This document shows, in pieces, positions 45,962 to 57,420 of a stretch of DNA of 64,000 nucleotides. Each line of letters opens with the position of its first letter. Position 1 is the stretch's first letter. The notes below the pieces were generated by a model. That model ran no database searches and had not been told where the DNA came from. It saw nothing but the letters and a program-made list of their open reading frames with translations. The DNA comes from Branchiostoma floridae. Lineage: Eukaryota > Chordata > Leptocardii > Amphioxiformes > Branchiostomatidae. The DNA lies in NCBI RefSeq assembly GCF_000003815.2, contig NC_049989.1, positions 16,872,287 through 16,936,286 of the forward strand, given 5' to 3'. The position numbers and the translations under genes were made by a program.

Positions 45962-46155
45962 ATACAAATGGCGATGCAGACTACGAGCTAATAGAGGAAG
46001 GGAGCACGGCCCAAAACAGCCCCAAGTCTGGGCCCCCTGTAGACACACACAAGGGGTCGTCTTCAGCTACAACGTCACGCCCCCCTGACGTCTCAGCTTC
46101 AAGGTCACGCCCCCCTGACATCTCAGCTTCAAGGTCACGCCCCCTGAGGTCTTAG
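45962..46155 (+). CDS. Terminal exon, acidic Tyr motif and Pro/Ser repeats
   Basis: After acceptor ATAACCAG the frame reads DTNGDADYELIEEGSTAQNS, then PKSGPPVDTHKGSSSATTSR and repeated PPD[VI]SASRSR units, ending TAG 46153-46155. The repeats come from a 30-bp DNA repeat (CCCCCCTGACGTCTCAGCTT type) present about 2.5 times. The YELI sequence resembles sorting or signalling motifs in cytoplasmic tails. Preceding exons were not found. Confidence 0.45.
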
Positions 46156-46619
46156 CAAACTGATCTCTGACTGTTTTCTTTCTTGTTAGGTTTACTTCGA
46201 ATTAGTTAACAGCTGAAATTTAAAAAAAGATTATAAGTTAATTGCACTGTCTTTTGTAACTCAGAGGAAAGGGTTATCAAATAACTCTTGCAAATTTGAC
46301 AGGATTTTTTTAATGCTCCCAGTAATTTTCCCGTAATGAGTGTAATGAACAGCAGTTTACTGATCAAAGGCAGGCATGCAAGATGATGAACTGAACTATT
46401 TTTTAAATGGAAATTACCTCTGGTGTACATGGAATACCCTGTGAACTTTATAGAAATTTCTTCTCAGTATTCCAAGTGCCTGATCCTTTTAAATTTGTCA
46501 CAAGGTTGTCTGTCAAACAAACAGAAGCAATGCATTATATATATTCATTGCAAAAAACAGGGAACTGATGCCCAATATAAGGACCCAAATTACACAAGAC
46601 AATTTTTGGACTCGTGCTA

Positions 46620-46860
46620 ATTCCATAAGATGAAGATTTACGCATTTCGGACAAAACATCCCTGTGGCTAGAGGGAGGGCGGCACTTTTAGGCCTATTTC
46701 TTTACCACTAGGCTGTCTTATGTGACCAATATACAGCTCAATGCAAACAGAGGAAGCGTATCATCAATAAAACGTAGGCAACAAGAGCTCGTAAAAAAGG
46801 ATACCTGGGTAGCCAAATATACTTCTGATAAAATGCATATAGGAAAGGTTATCATTTGAT
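46620..46860. repeat. Triplicated segment (also 45780-45950 and 50270-50440)
   Basis: The three places share, in order, TTACGCATTTCxGACA, GTGGCTAGAG, ATACAGCTCAATGCA and, in two of them, CAGAGCTCG-type sequence followed by AAAGGATAC. Similarity is patchy but collinear, indicating old duplications. Confidence 0.6.
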
Positions 46861-46899
46861 GGTGGGATTTCTATTCATATTCTAAGCAGTCAAGACGAA

Positions 46900-47180
46900 G
46901 TGCGACACAACAACTCAGCTGTGAAGGCAGAATGGATTGACGTTAGGATTGCAGAGCTCGAGGTTCTGTTGGAGAATCAGATACAACACGCCATTGTATC
47001 TTTTATCAATTGTATATTCTATCAATGTGGCTCTGAATCTATATCCGTAACTTAAAAGATTATTCAGAAGGACGTTAAAACCAACCTTATATCGAATATA
47101 GTGTATTCTATCAATAATTGTATGGTTTTGATTATACTAGATCAATGTCACAGCACAAAGCGTTACCAGACCATACATTT
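46900..47180. repeat. Duplicated segment (partner 52755-53020)
   Basis: Both contain CAACTCAGxTGT, GAGCTxGGxxxTCTGTTGGA, CATTCTATC-type sequence, AACTTAAAAGATT, TATATxGAATATAGTG-like sequence and TTTTGATTxTACTxGATCAATG in the same order. Confidence 0.75.
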
Positions 47181-47432
47181 TTTTCAGCAGTTAAAGAATA
47201 ATATTTAGATTCATATAGAACAACAGTGCGGAGAAAGGTCTTATACAACTCTCATGGATGTGGAGGATAAGGACTTATTAACCTTTATTGACGGCATTAT
47301 GGATCCCCAAAATATATCATAATACTGGTTTTAATCAAAGCCTTTGTCAAACACATATATCATTGTCTTTGAATAGGGGTAATTTCCATTGATACAAATA
47401 GACAAGGACGTAATGAAAATTGAGAGTCCATT

Positions 47433-47666
47433 GTGTCAAAACGCAAGGGATTTGACGTTCCTAGAAGGAGGGTTATGCCTGATGATAGAGGAAGAGAGAA
47501 TCTTCATGTCGATGTAAGGAATCCCAAAGGGGTGGAGGTCGGTGATTTAGAGAACCTAGACCTTAGTGAGACTAAGGGAGGTGAAACTAGGAACCCTCTT
47601 TGGATGGAGGGGTATGGGACCTTTGTGGGACTGAAGGTGGTGAGGAACACTTTGATAGGAAGTTGA
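47433..47666 (+). other. 78-codon frame, unrecognised
   Basis: It reads SKRKGFDVPRRRVMPDDRGR, then ENLHVDVRNPKGVEVGDLEN and stops at TGA 47664-47666. It begins at GTG with no ATG. It could be a degraded middle part of the LINE that follows. Evidence is weak. Confidence 0.25.
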
Positions 47667-47789
47667 GTGCGGTATAGAAACTCTCATACAGTACTTAGTG
47701 CTACGGAAGAGTCCTCAAGTGAGGTGTTAAGTGTAAGCAAAGTTAGTGGTAAGGACGTCAAAGGAATACAACCTCTATTCTGTTTGTAT

Positions 47790-48502
47790 TTAGGTATTTA
47801 GATATTGATGTATCCGTCCGCGCAGTAAAATACTGGCTACGGCTGAAACAATTGGACATCTCTACACACCCATTAAAGTTGGACGCACTACTCTGTCAAC
47901 AACACAATATAGAAAATTGTGGTAAGAAAAGTTGGCTGCGTCATATTAAAGAAATATTAGATAATTCAGGCTATTCATTCTTATGGAACACTAATTACCC
48001 TACACCAGACAGTAAGAACATATGTACTTTGTTAAAGAAAAGGCTGTCTGATATGTATGTTCAATTGTTCTTTCACCAATTGTATGTAGATAATGGCAAG
48101 TTAAGGTTTTACAAAAGTGTTAAATCTAAGTATTCAATGGAAAATTATCTGTATCTTTATAAGTTTGATGAAAGGTCTGCCATATGTAAGTTAAGAATTA
48201 GTGCACACCCATTAGAGATTGAAAGAGGCCGCTATAAAAAGCTACCTGTCCACGAGAGATTTTGTAAATATTGCTCAATGAATGCGGTGGAAAATGTAAT
48301 ACATTTTATTTGCCAGTGTCCTCACTATGAGGTTGAAAGAAACCGATTGTTCCAAACAATCGCTACAATTTCACCCAGTTTTTGCAACCTAGGACATCGC
48401 CAAAAGACTACATTTTTACTGAAGTCACAAAATAAACTTATTTTGCAGGGTGTGGGACAGTTCATTAACCACTGCCTTCTAAGAAGAAGTCAAATCCAAT
48501 AA
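47790..48502 (+). mobile_element. LINE (CR1-like) polymerase C terminus
   Basis: An intact frame of 216 codons from 47852, preceded in frame by SVRAVKYWLRLKQLD. It reads SWLRHIKEILDNSGYSFLWN, LRFYKSVKSKYSMENYLYLY, ICKLRISAHPLEIERGRYKK and ends with a zinc-knuckle-like CKYC...HFICQCPHYEVERN. That is the conserved end of CR1-type polymerases. It is inserted between the two halves of the duplicated segment, so it is younger than the duplication. Confidence 0.85.
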
Positions 48503-48734
48503 TAAGATGCAACTTCAGCTGAATAGACATTAGTGCTATGTACTACATTGTATTTTGTTTCCCTTGAGAATGTTCCTGCAATTAGCCTTCGGGCATGACT
48601 TTGCAAATAAACTTGTTATTCTGTTCGTTTGACACAGGGGCATTGGCGCTTTGTTAATTTTCTTAAAGTGTAAGTTTACGATTCTATCGAATTCCGGATT
48701 ACCCCGTCCCACGACGAGTAGCAATCTACTGTCC

Positions 48735-49420
48735 TCACCATCACCACAGTCTGAGGGGCAACAAGGAATAGAGCTAACTAGAGATGTCTATGTCGGGGTG
48801 ACATGCCCCTCGCAGAAGCAAGCGAAGATAAATGACAGATGGGGTTATAAGAGAAAAGTAAACAAATTTAACCACATATTTACAGGCATCTAAACACATT
48901 TGACCATTTATCGACAGTGAACATTTTGGTGCTATTTTCTAGCGGTATCAGTGTATATTCTGTCTGTGGAGGATATTCGGTTGCTACACTAGCGACGCTC
49001 ACTATCACAAATTTTCTACGGTGTAGGCTGGTGTCAAGTTACTGGGATTCCCGCCGCTTTTCCGGCGGTTATCCGGTTACCGGGACTCCCGCGCCTTCTC
49101 TTCGAGCTAAACATTTACTGCAAAACAAATTTTCTCAATATTATTTTTTTACCTAATTGTAAATAACGCTTGAAGGTATTTAGGAAACAACATATTTTAT
49201 CACTTGAGACCATTCATAAAGCACAGAAGATACCGTTTGTATAAAGAAATTTATGTCCAGTATGCTACTTATAATTTTTGTCAGATAGCCTTTGCAGTTA
49301 CACTTTAGAGATAAAATGATATGAAAACGTACAGAATTTATATCGAGAAATGAATAGTTAAAATTATTTTTCTACAAAAGTTTTCAGATTATGATATATC
49401 AGGCACCTTTTGAAATTACA
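48735..49420. repeat. Duplicated segment (partner 53415-54065)
   Basis: Shared landmarks are GGCAACAAGxAATAGAGCT, GAGATAAATGAxAG, CATTTTGGTG/CGTGGCTG, ACCGGGATTCCCGCxGCTTTTCC, CATTCATAAAGCACA, ATCCAGTATGCTAC and GATATATxAxGC. The GC-rich CCGGGACTCCCGCGCC portion stands out from the AT-rich flank. Confidence 0.75.
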
Positions 49421-50269
49421 AGGGTAATATGATACATAGGTAAGACTCGAGCAGCAGAACATTATTTGACAAAAAGAAGCTCACTACTTGACAGACTGGA
49501 CAATGTCAATGCAAGTGAGAGTTGTGCAATTTGTGAAGACTGAGCCAGGTGACAATGCTGTGGCAGAGATCAAAGGTTGAAATAATGACAAGGTTGAAAT
49601 AATGACAATCGGCATCGCTAAAGCAATCGTGAACGCGCCCGCGATGTACTGTGTAAATATGAAAGTGTTGATCACTGGAATTAGCCTATTATGAGGCTAA
49701 TTGTGGATCTAAATAATATAACTCAACTAAACTGCCGCTGCAGGAAAAAATGTCACTCAAAATGTCACTCAACTTTTTCGCCCATGCCTTCCTTGAACGT
49801 GACTACATAGAATTAATGTTTCACCTGTGCGTGGCAAGCTGGCCATTATCAGACTATTGATCACCTACTTTCGAAATTTATATCTTGCAAATAAATCAAA
49901 AATAAAGACAGCTTAAACAACTTTCAAAAGTGTTCCGACAATGACTTTGAGAAGATGATGCGTTTCCTCAAGGTAATGAAAATCCCTTATATGACCACAG
50001 TTGCATTGTCGTCCGAGAAAATACCAGCCTCTGGACAAGTGCTGCCTATGCTCCACATACAGGAACAGTATTTGGCTGACAAAGACGAGATTACAAAAGA
50101 TATACATTAGGAAATATCTCAGTCAGATACAGAGAGGATGATAGAAGAGGGTTCCTTTGAGCCCGTGGTGTAAGGGTGTGGTTTTCCAAGAGGACGTTTG
50201 TAATCGGCTTACTAACAAGGTAATGATAAGGACCCCAAAGAGAGCTTCAGGCTTTTGAATGCTTTCGGA
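49421..50269. other. No gene recognised
   Basis: AT-rich; small frames only. Confidence 0.4.
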
Positions 50270-50440
50270 ATGTGTGTCCAGGTACGCCTTTTGGACAATA
50301 TAACCATATGGATAGAAGGGAGGTATGCATCGGAAAGGCACTGCGATTTTGTGTTTCATTAACATAATGTAGCAAATCAGAGCTCGAAGAAAAGGATACC
50401 CCGGTGACCTGATATACATTTAACAAAATGTATTTATGCT

Positions 50441-50700
50441 TTAAGGCTACATTAGTATTGTAATTAGCTTTTTACTCTGTATATAATGATATTTGATAAT
50501 ATTGTACATAATCAATTCTGTGTATAATTGTCACCGAATTGTATATTCATGTCTACTGACTTTTGATGTCTAATGTTTATTGTTTGATTTTGGTTTCGTA
50601 TTGTTTTCTATTATCATTTCAGGTTTGGGAGGACAACTTGTAAAGGTGTTGATACACCTGTTTTGTCCTCCCTTCCACTTGTTACCTGCATGTATGCAGG
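50441..50700 (+). mobile_element. LINE 3' end with long hairpin
   Basis: At 50627-50672 GGGAGGACAA pairs with TTGTCCTCCC and, inside, AGGTGT pairs with ACACCT. This two-step stem is like the conserved 3' structures that LINE polymerases recognise. AT-rich, LINE-UTR-like sequence precedes it. No coding part remains. Confidence 0.5.
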
Positions 50701-50734
50701 TATGGTTTTGATGCTGGTGGAAACTTTTCGGTAG

Positions 50735-51330
50735 CCGGGGATGTAGGGCGCTGTATCTCGTGAACGGATGGTGCGAGCACGACGATTTTTGGTACGTGGG
50801 TTGGGGGTGGTAGCCTAACACTCAGGTGTGATTTTGGGCCTCCTGGCGCTTGACCTTGACATTGAAGGTGGCATTTTTGGTGTTTTGGGGGCACTTTTGG
50901 CGCTGTGTGTCCGGAACGATACGCGCGATTGCGACGATTTTTGGTGCATGGGTGGGGGGTTGTTGCCTGTTGCCTAGGATTGACTTTGGGCCTTGTCGCG
51001 TTTGAACTTGACCCGGCAGGTCGAATTTTGTGTCCGGGAGGGGTGTTTCCGGAGTTATATCTTCTGAACGGCTGGTGCTGGCGCGATGATATTTAGCACA
51101 TGTGTCGGCGGTGGCTGAATAATGCTCAATTTTGATTTTGGCGCCCTTGGTGCTTGAACTTGACATTTTAGGTTACCTTTTGTGCGGGCACGGGGCTTGC
51201 GCTGTATCTCCGGAACGCAAGGTGCCATTGTGTTGCCATTTGGTACGTGAGTTGTTTGTGGTGTCCTGGTGGTCAGGTTTGATTTTGGGCCTCCTAGTGC
51301 TTGAACTTGATACTGTATCTATGTTGACCC
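50735..51330. repeat. About 150-bp tandem repeat, 4 diverged units
   Basis: Units share GTATCTCCGGAACG-type starts, GTGCGAGCACGACGATTTTT, GGTACGTGGGTTGGGGGTGG, GATTTTGGGCCTCCTGG and GCTTGAACTTGACATT. They start near 50750, 50900, 51050 and 51200. The strong G/T bias of the plus strand keeps some frames open by chance. Confidence 0.75.
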
Positions 51331-51604
51331 TGTTTTAGTGTGGTTGGGGCATCCTCCCAATATCTGCTTGGTTTTAAAAACAGATTACGGTTGGGTGTAG
51401 AACCATCATCTGGCCTGGGCCACCTTCAATGTATCAGGTTACTTAGTGGCACTGACAGTTTGCCAGATGACGGGAGTGTACAAGATTATATATCTGTTGG
51501 TCAGGTATAATTGGAGTTTGCTTATTACTCTTTGTGGTGTTTCTAGAGCTGTATAGTACTGAGTTTTAAGTTCCGGTACAAGTTCCTTTACCCTGTTGGC
51601 AATC

Positions 51605-51688
51605 ATGGTTGAACTTGAACTTAAACAGAAGAAGATGCAATTTTCTAATGTGGAGGAGAACTGTATAGAGTGTGGGCATAAGAGAAAG
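51605..51688 (+). CDS. Candidate first coding exon
   Basis: ATG in a fair context (CAATCATGG) starts 28 codons: VELELKQKKMQFSNVEENC then IECGHKRK, ending at a consensus donor (AAAG/GTATGT). The C-x2-C could begin a zinc site. The next exon was not identified with confidence. A frame on the minus strand at 51806-52045 (SIPFIDGKLLAMEALKSSEA) is an alternative, unproven coding segment. Confidence 0.35.
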
Positions 51689-52619
51689 GTATGTGTATGA
51701 TTTGTCCTGTGTTTCTTTTTGTTTCTTTGGTAATGCCATTTCCATACTGTATACAGGTAATTTGTTGTTTTGGGCTAGTCATATTCGCTTGGTTTTGGGG
51801 CCTGCTTAATCTATGGTACAGGCAGGGTTAAGTGGTGGAGGCTTAGCTTTGTTCTGTTTTAAATTCAGTATCGTTTGTTGCATTTTGTCGCGGCAAATAT
51901 ATGATGAAATTCCCCTTCTAAGCAACTGCTCATTGGTTTGCGGGGATGTTTGCTGGGTGTTTGCTTTGACTACAACAGCTTCTGAACTTTTCAAAGCTTC
52001 CATTGCCAGCAGCTTGCCATCTATAAATGGGATTGACAAGGACATTTTTCATAGTAAATTATGCTGTTAAATTTGGCTTAGATACTACAGGAGATTTAGG
52101 TTTGGGTTGGATGGATTGAATGAAAATATCATACCACCCTGGGGACTAACTGTTGCTGCTGCATGGGGGCTACCACTATTCATGTTGTCTAATGTCTATG
52201 GAACTACAGATAAAAGTATCATTGGTCAAATTATGCGAGTAACATTCCGATGTCAAGTGAATAACACCCCAGAAATAAATCTTTAATGAATATCATTGGA
52301 AGAACACAAACCAAGGAGACTTAGCAGCTGCATTAGGTCAGTACATTGAAATAGGAAGATATTAGTATATCATGTGACAGAGTAACTACATGTGCATGGG
52401 CCATCTGAGACAAAAAAAGGTAGCGTCTCAACAACTTCAAAGTACTGTGGTTGGTTACATACTTAAGAAATCCAAAATAAGTAATGTTCATCCCTGTCCA
52501 AACTTACGAATTCAGAAAATGGAATTTCAGAGTCAGACTTTTGCATGGTGCACAACCAACACAGTAAAAAGCTCATTTTTCCAACCACGTACCACAGACA
52601 AAAATACACAATAGGTCTA

Positions 52620-52712
52620 CAGAAACCCAATACATTTCATGCAGGCCTGAGGTCTACGAACTCTTGTTTTTGCATGTGGTAAATTCAAATAAAGAAATAA
52701 AGAAATAAAGAG
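52620..52712 (+). mobile_element. Retroelement 3' tail, (AATAAAG)n
   Basis: GGCCTGAGGTCTACGAACTC is followed by AAATAAAGAAATAAAGAAAT, a short tandem tail typical of LINE or SINE 3' ends. No coding part is attached. Confidence 0.5.
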
Positions 52713-52754
52713 TTTACATATGGTTTTTGAAATATTTCTTGTTTAATTTGTGAT

Positions 52755-53020
52755 ATACCACAACTCAGTTGTAGAAACTGAAGACTTCGACTTCAGAGCT
52801 GGGTGTCCTGTTGGAGCAAATTATACAACATCCCATTCTATCTTCTTTGAATATTGTATATTCTACCAAAATGACTTAGAACCAGTGTCATTAACTTAAA
52901 AGATTTATCCAAAAACCATAAAATTCAACCTTATATACTTTATATGGTGCATTCTATCAAATTATTTTATAGTTTTGATTTTACTCGATCAATGTTACTT
53001 TACAAAGCGCGGGCCATAGA
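52755..53020. repeat. Duplicated segment (partner 46900-47180)
   Basis: Second copy of the segment described at 46900-47180; here it lies directly upstream of the AAA ATPase exon. Confidence 0.75.
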
Positions 53021-53160
53021 ATATATACAAGCAATGTTAGACAGGCTTCCATGTATGGTTATATATAACATCACCTCCCTGGTCCCGACATCGATGCCAG
53101 AATAGTAACATAGGAGCAACTACAAGCACTTTCAACAACATTCCTCTTTTATCTTTTCAG

Positions 53161-53344
53161 AGCTCTTGTGGGAGCTAAACAAGTTTGTAGGCTTGGAAAT
53201 GCTGAAAGTGCATGTGGAGGGTTTCGCAAAAATAAATCTTTATGCAGGGGCAGGTCGGGAAGCAGGTGGACACTGGAGGTCTTCACATGATCTTCTCTGG
53301 AAATCCGAGCACCGGAACGACAACAGTAGCCAAATCACTGACAG
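53161..53344 (+). pseudogene. CbxX/SpoVK-type AAA ATPase exon, Walker A destroyed
   Basis: Acceptor CTTTTCAG and donor ACAG/GTAATA flank an exon that reads ELNKFVGLEMLKVHVEGFAK and INLYAG. After a shift near 53255 it gives KQVDTGGLHMIFSGNPSTGT and TTVAKSLTG. In this AAA family the loop is GNPGTGKT; here it is GNPSTGTT, so the ATP-binding Lys is Thr and one Gly is Ser. With the frameshift, the copy cannot hydrolyse ATP by the normal mechanism. Later exons (Walker B, sensors) are not seen; the next exon downstream does not match in phase. Confidence 0.75.
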
Positions 53345-53414
53345 GTAATATCTACTTCTTTGAAATACATTTGTTCCAGTTGTTGCTACGACTTATAGCA
53401 AGATGTCATACTTA

Positions 53415-54065
53415 GCATCATCGCAGCCTGAGAGGCAACAAGAAATAGAGCTGACAGGGAGATCTGTATATCGGGGTGCCACGCTCCTCCCAGGAGCAAG
53501 CGGAGATAAATGAGAGCTATACCAGAAAACTAAACAGATTTAATCAATTATTCACTAGGCATGTAAACGGATTCCTGTAATAATGATATTAATAACAATG
53601 GATTTATAATTTAGTGTCATAATATCGAAATTTGACAAATCTATCGAAAGTAAACATTTCGTGGCTGTTTTGCCGTGCTATCTTCTGGTGGCATCTGTAC
53701 AGCTGTGTACATTCTGTATGTGGATGATATTCGATTGCGTGGACCGCCAAAAGTGCAAAGCCCTTGTGGACAGTCAGACTGCCTTGCGGCCACCAACTAC
53801 GGGACTGTGTGAGCGAGAACTTGCACGCTCTCCAGATATAACTTACCGCAGTATAGGGCTTTGTTAGGTTACCGGGATTCCCGCGGCTTTTCCTGCTGGT
53901 ATCGGATTCCCGCGGCTCCCGCGCCTTTGTGAAGGTGGTTGGATTACATTCATAAAGCACATGATATTATGTGTTGTGCGAAGGAAAGTAGTATCCAGTA
54001 TGCTACATTCTACATTTTGAGATATCTTTTTAGATGATGATATATAACGCCCCTTTTCGAAATTC
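53415..54065. repeat. Duplicated segment (partner 48735-49420)
   Basis: Second copy of the segment described at 48735-49420. It separates the AAA exon from the helicase exons, as an intron or spacer would. Confidence 0.75.
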
Positions 54066-54582
54066 AAACAAGGCTTACTTGATAAATAGATAACACATAA
54101 CGATAGTTGCAGCAAAGATGCATTTTACCATATTGCAATAATGCAACGCCTTGCAACATGTAATATAGGGGAACATCATTCCGGGATGAGTAACGCAAGG
54201 TACCAAGCGTCTGAAGCGAGCTCGACTACCCAGTGCTGATGCTGACAGCAACGGCTACAGAGGCAATAGTTGATGAGATAACAAATGTGGCAATGGTATC
54301 TATTCTGCCAAAAACGTACACAATGTATTTAAATGTTGCAATTGTTTGCAACCTCCACATTTGAAACTTTTATCCTTATTGACATTTTGGTGACTAACCT
54401 ACATGCAGTAACGGTGACCAGTGATTTTCTGTTGTTTTTTTTTCACACTGCTAATCCTGGAGTTTTGTTTCTCACTCACACCTGTAATATATTTTGGATG
54501 ATCATGCTACCGCCAGATACTAACAAATGATGTTTAGTCTCATTGTCATACATGTACAATATACATCGACTTATCTTTACAG

Positions 54583-55218
54583 ATCCGACATCCAAGTGGG
54601 AAGAGCTACCAGTAAGGAGCTGGGTTGGCAAGGGGCCAATGATGTAGTGAAGGCGATGATCTTCTGCAGGTAAATTGACAATCATTATATTGTACCACAT
54701 ATTCTTCAAGTCTTGCACATTCATTACACGTAATATGCATTCACATTTTTTGTTGAATAAATTATAGTTCTGCGTAAATATTACACAAATAGTTCAAAAA
54801 TCCATTGTTTTAACTATCTACAGTACCATCAACAGGACATATCAAGTATGGGGATGGCTCATGGATAGGCTGGGGACCTATGCCTGGACTGCGGAGCACC
54901 TCACCATCAGGAATAGGGTAGTGGATATGTACCATGGTCAGACTGTTGATCAGTCATAAAAAACAGGTAGAGGCCTTCACACAAACTGATACCTGCCTGA
55001 GATGTGTGGTAGATTGCTTTCGAATGGGTGTCCAGATAAATCATGTCCGCTATGTCATACTTGATTCACTGGGGACCATCATGTCCTATTGGCAAGGAGT
55101 TGGAAGATGTGCGTGTGATGGGCAAGTTGGAAATGTTCGCATGTACGTGTTCCCACTTTTACTAAACACCAGATTTATCAATCCAGACATGGTCACTGGT
55201 TCACAACTGTGTGAGTAC
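54583..55218 (+). pseudogene. RecQ-like helicase, C-terminal ATPase lobe, broken
   Basis: Exon 54583-54669 (TTTACAG acceptor, GTAAAT donor) reads TSKELGWQGANDVVKAMIFC. It joins in phase to an exon from 54824: STINRTYQVWGWLMDRLGTY, RNRVVDMYHGQTVDQS. After a frameshift at about 54950 it continues CLRCVVDCFRMGVQINHVRY and SYWQGVGRCACDGQ, then MYVFPLLLNTRFINPDM. These are helicase motifs IV to VI of RecQ-type DNA helicases, a family expanded in invertebrate genomes. In motif VI the arginine of GRxARDG is Cys, and the frameshift also inactivates the copy. Motifs I-III lie outside or are lost. Confidence 0.85.
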
Positions 55219-55380
55219 CAAGTAATACACTAGGAAATATGTACTGGGGCATTTGTTTGTGGATGAACGCAGACCCACGACTCCTAGGTATACTCTGCAA
55301 AATCGTGCAAGCTAACAGGGAAGAAATGGACACCACATGAAAAGTAGCCTCAGAAGATGGGAATTTAATCTGAGGACCTA

Positions 55381-55605
55381 GTGGACATGAGAAACGTTTG
55401 TTCCCGGGCACTCCGAAATATTCCCCATGATCTTGACGAGGTGACCCTTATCCAGTCGGCACGAATTAGGCATTGTAAGCACGTTGGCATTCTGTTGGTG
55501 CCTGCAAAGGAAGTTGTTTCTCCAGCAAATACAAATGCAAGAAAGCTGGAATACCATTGTCGACAAAGTGCCACCATAATAATCAGACAGATTTATGCGC
55601 ACTGA
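55381..55605 (+). other. 75-codon frame, possibly LRR N-cap-like
   Basis: It reads NVCSRALRNIPHDLDEVTLI and then KHVGILLVPAKEVVSPANTN. 'C-S-x-x-L-x-x-I-P-x-D-L-x-x-V-T-x-I' resembles the leucine-rich-repeat N-terminal cap, but no repeats follow. Chance resemblance is likely. Confidence 0.2.
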
Positions 55606-56934
55606 ATCAACTCCACTTGGATGTACCGACCATAACATGGTACATACAAATCGGAAAAGGAAATTTGCCAAGAAAAAAATCCACAATTATTATACAACGC
55701 CAATTTAAAAGGTTTAATCAAGATTATTTCACACAATATATAATAAACTCTATGTGACACAGTCTAGCGATGACAATGTAGATGAAGCTCCAGACAGCTT
55801 TTTGGTCCTCTTTACTACAGTGGTACCGCGATAGACCGGCATGCTCAAGTCCGTAAGACAGCCGGTAAGTCATAATCCGAACAGTGGGTGAATGACAATC
55901 TGCTAATTCTTATGGATGGAAGAGATCAAGCAAGGCACATGTCGCTGATCTGGCGTTACAGTTGAGAGTTATACGCGTGTAAGTAACGATGTAGTGGGAT
56001 GAAATAGGAATAAATGAGCATAAAGGTGTACACAGTCTGATTGTTTTTAAAGCAGATTAGGTCAAAGCATATACGTCTACTACAGATCACAAAACACAGC
56101 TAGTCTTCAATGAGGGCACACTATCTGAAATAGCTGAGGGGCAAGGAGACAAAAATCAATGGCACACACTTGTAATAAGATGTTGCCTGCGTCATTATTA
56201 TGTACCCTCTAAGTATGGTGTTTGTTTGATATTTTGTAAAGACTCCCTAGTGAAAAATCTTTTCCTGCTTCATCAAGTGGGAGGCACGTTTCGTCAGTAC
56301 AGATGATAAAGGACTCATTAAGAATATTAAGGAAACATTGTCATTAAGAAAATATGTTCAAAGACTGTCTGCGGATGTTGTCCTGCGAAGACCTGGTGAA
56401 TTAAGCGGGGTCATTTGCCCTTAATAAAGGTTTCATATTAAACGTATGTTTACACTGGAGTACAGCAGTAGGTATGAGTCATGAGCGCATAAGAACCTTA
56501 GACGTTAGTGACTTTGACAAACCTTGTGGTTAATTTAAGATGTTCAACTGGTTTACGAAGTTAGATGTACTTCAATCTACAGATTTGTATCCGTACTGAA
56601 TCCGCTCAATGAGTTAGAAATGAGAAGCTGAAAAGCTGTGCCATACAGCATCGGCATGTTACGAAGAGGGTCGTTGGATAAACCACTCGCAGATCATTGA
56701 AGTGCAGTAAAGTGCACGTTCGAGAGCAGCAGAAAGCATTTGGTGGCAGTGAAGCATTTGAATAATCTACAGCGGATTATAATACAGAACTATTCGTCAA
56801 GAAGCTCGGCATGATCCGACTTGTTAGGCCGAGGATAGGTAGTCGGGGGCAAGTGAACAAGGGACCAACAGTATACAAGGGTATCTTTTGAAGATTTTAG
56901 GCGACTAAGTTTGGGCGTCAAATGTTTTGGAATG
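55606..56934. other. No gene recognised
   Basis: Over 1.3 kb without exon, repeat or RNA signal I could support. Confidence 0.4.
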
Positions 56935-57420
56935 TTAGAGATGAGATCAGTCTGACTCGCCTTGCCACATCTTTTCAAAGAGCCTCCCAACTACATAACG
57001 CAATATTACTCGTGGGAGGGGACTTTAACCTGCCAAGTTGGGACTGGGCCACAACCACACTGAAGCCAGGCTCACCTCACCCCCGTCTTCATCGGGACTT
57101 CCTCAATCTGCTGTATGACGATGGCCTTGAACAATTGGTTAAACAGCCAACGAGGGAGGATAATATGTTAGATCTACTAATAACAAACTGCCCGGACATG
57201 ATACCTCGATTAGAACTTGTACCGGGCCTCTCAAGATCATTGTATACCCTATTGCGAAATAAGTATCAAGGTTAGAAGTTAGAAACAGACACAACGCCAA
57301 ATCCCGCTATACGCAAAAGCAGATTGGGATAGTCTGAGAAATGTAGCTACAGGCCTTACCAAGGACCTCCATACCAAGGCTGATACAAAAACAGAGGTAC
57401 TATGGAACAAATTCAAAGGT

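Noticed and set aside
51806-52070. Opposite-strand frames of 79 and 85 codons
   Set aside because: Neither has a motif or firm splice sites, so no gene is called; mentioned only as an alternative near 51.6 kb.
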